From NCBI GenBank assembly GCA_003152795.1, contig PMBA01000221.1:9434-15814 (forward strand): a stretch of DNA of 6,381 bases, read 5' to 3'. How positions within the stretch are numbered: the stretch's first letter is position 1; the number at the start of each line of letters is the position of its first letter. Both the position numbers and the translations under genes were made by a program. Below the pieces are notes generated by a model. The model saw only the letters and a list, made by a program, of their open reading frames with translations. It was not told where the DNA came from and ran no database searches. Below are positions 6,182-6,381 of this stretch, one piece after another. Source of the stretch: Acidobacteriaceae bacterium (GTDB lineage Bacteria; Acidobacteriota; Terriglobia; Terriglobales; Acidobacteriaceae).

Positions 6182-6230
6182 AGCCCGGCCACGTTCGCCA
6201 TTTGTACTTAGATGCAGGTATAGAAAAGGA

Positions 6231-6256
6231 AAGCCAGCCTTTTCCCCGGCAGGCTT
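6231..6256 (-). terminator. Possible intrinsic terminator upstream of the barrel gene
   Basis: On the minus strand AAGCCTGCC (6256-6248) and GGCTGGCTT (6239-6231) pair at 8 of 9 positions around an 8-base loop. The pyrimidine run TTTCCTTTTCT follows immediately. This resembles an intrinsic terminator reading toward the barrel gene. It could end an unseen upstream minus-strand gene, or be the terminator of an attenuator. The T-run is interrupted by two C residues, so strength is uncertain. Confidence 0.4.
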
Positions 6257-6289
6257 GGGAAAAGTCGATTTTCAATACCCAAGCCCCGG
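6246..6289 (-). promoter_or_regulatory. Long inverted repeat competing with the terminator hairpin
   Basis: GGCTTGGG (6252-6259) and CCCAAGCC (6278-6285) are perfect complements. The stem is extended outward by CCGG (6246-6249) with CCGG (6286-6289) across a 2-base bulge. An inner GAAAA/TTTTC pairing is also possible. The arm 6248-6256 is shared with the adjacent terminator-like hairpin, so the two folds exclude each other. This is the layout expected of an anti-terminator, though the function is unproven. Confidence 0.45.
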
Positions 6290-6304
6290 AAGTAGCCATC
6301 CGAT

Positions 6305-6338
6305 TTCCCGTAGCGACGCGGCTTGCCGCGTCCGGGAA
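6305..6338. repeat. REP-like palindromic element
   Basis: GACGCGGC (6315-6322) and GCCGCGTC (6325-6332) are perfect complements around a TT loop. They are flanked by TTCCCG (6305-6310) and CGGGAA (6333-6338), which also pair. This gives a 14-bp stem with a single 4-base bulge (TAGC, 6311-6314). A small GGGC-AA-GCCC palindrome follows at 6343-6352. The compact imperfect palindrome in intergenic DNA looks like a repetitive extragenic palindrome, but copy number in the genome cannot be seen here. Confidence 0.55.
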
Positions 6339-6381
6339 GACAGGGCAAGCCCCCGTCCTTACATGGTCAGTTGCGTCCCGC

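Noticed and set aside
6217..6222. TATACC on the minus strand as a -10 box for the barrel gene
   Set aside because: No acceptable -35 box lies 16-18 bases upstream, and the sequence falls in the tail of the terminator-like hairpin.

Overview
This window is about 6.4 kb of high-GC bacterial chromosome (GC near 60% by eye). It holds five protein genes and several intergenic hairpins and short repeats. There are no rRNA or tRNA genes, CRISPR arrays, transposases or phage genes. Protein style suggests an Acidobacteriota (Terriglobia-like) bacterium: the RlmN and M16 sequences, the multi-helix input domain of the kinase, the Gly-rich outer-membrane barrel and the TTCAAGG-type spacer repeats. The barrel shows a diderm envelope. 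The phylum call is inference from sequence style, not from a search.

Layout: (1) 1-1467 (+) is the 3' part of a membrane histidine-kinase gene, with an intact phospho-acceptor box but an ATP-binding domain that has lost nearly all nucleotide-binding residues. (2) 1468-1602 is a convergent spacer with four tandem octamers and a 10-bp inverted repeat. (3) 1603-2763 (-) is rlmN, with an unusual acidic Gly-rich insertion. (4) 2764-2915 is a divergent spacer. (5) 2916-4193 (+) is a complete M16 zinc peptidase. (6) 4194-4221 is a short convergent spacer with a GC-rich hairpin. (7) 4222-5364 (-) is an Old Yellow Enzyme of the YqjM/XenA type. (8) 5365-5472 holds a hairpin and the ribosome-binding site of that gene. 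(9) 5473-6126 (-) is a small outer-membrane beta-barrel protein starting at TTG behind a strong Shine-Dalgarno site. (10) 6127-6381 is noncoding as far as I can see and rich in inverted repeats. It includes a possible minus-strand terminator with a competing upstream pairing, and a 14-bp REP-like palindrome.

The genes do not form an obvious pathway. RlmN (23S rRNA/tRNA methylation) and the M16 peptidase are housekeeping genes transcribed divergently. The ene-reductase and the barrel protein lie on the same strand 108 bp apart and may or may not be co-transcribed. The observations most worth following are the degenerate ATPase domain of the kinase and the competing hairpins upstream of the barrel gene. 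I found no clear evidence of a wholly new multi-gene system.
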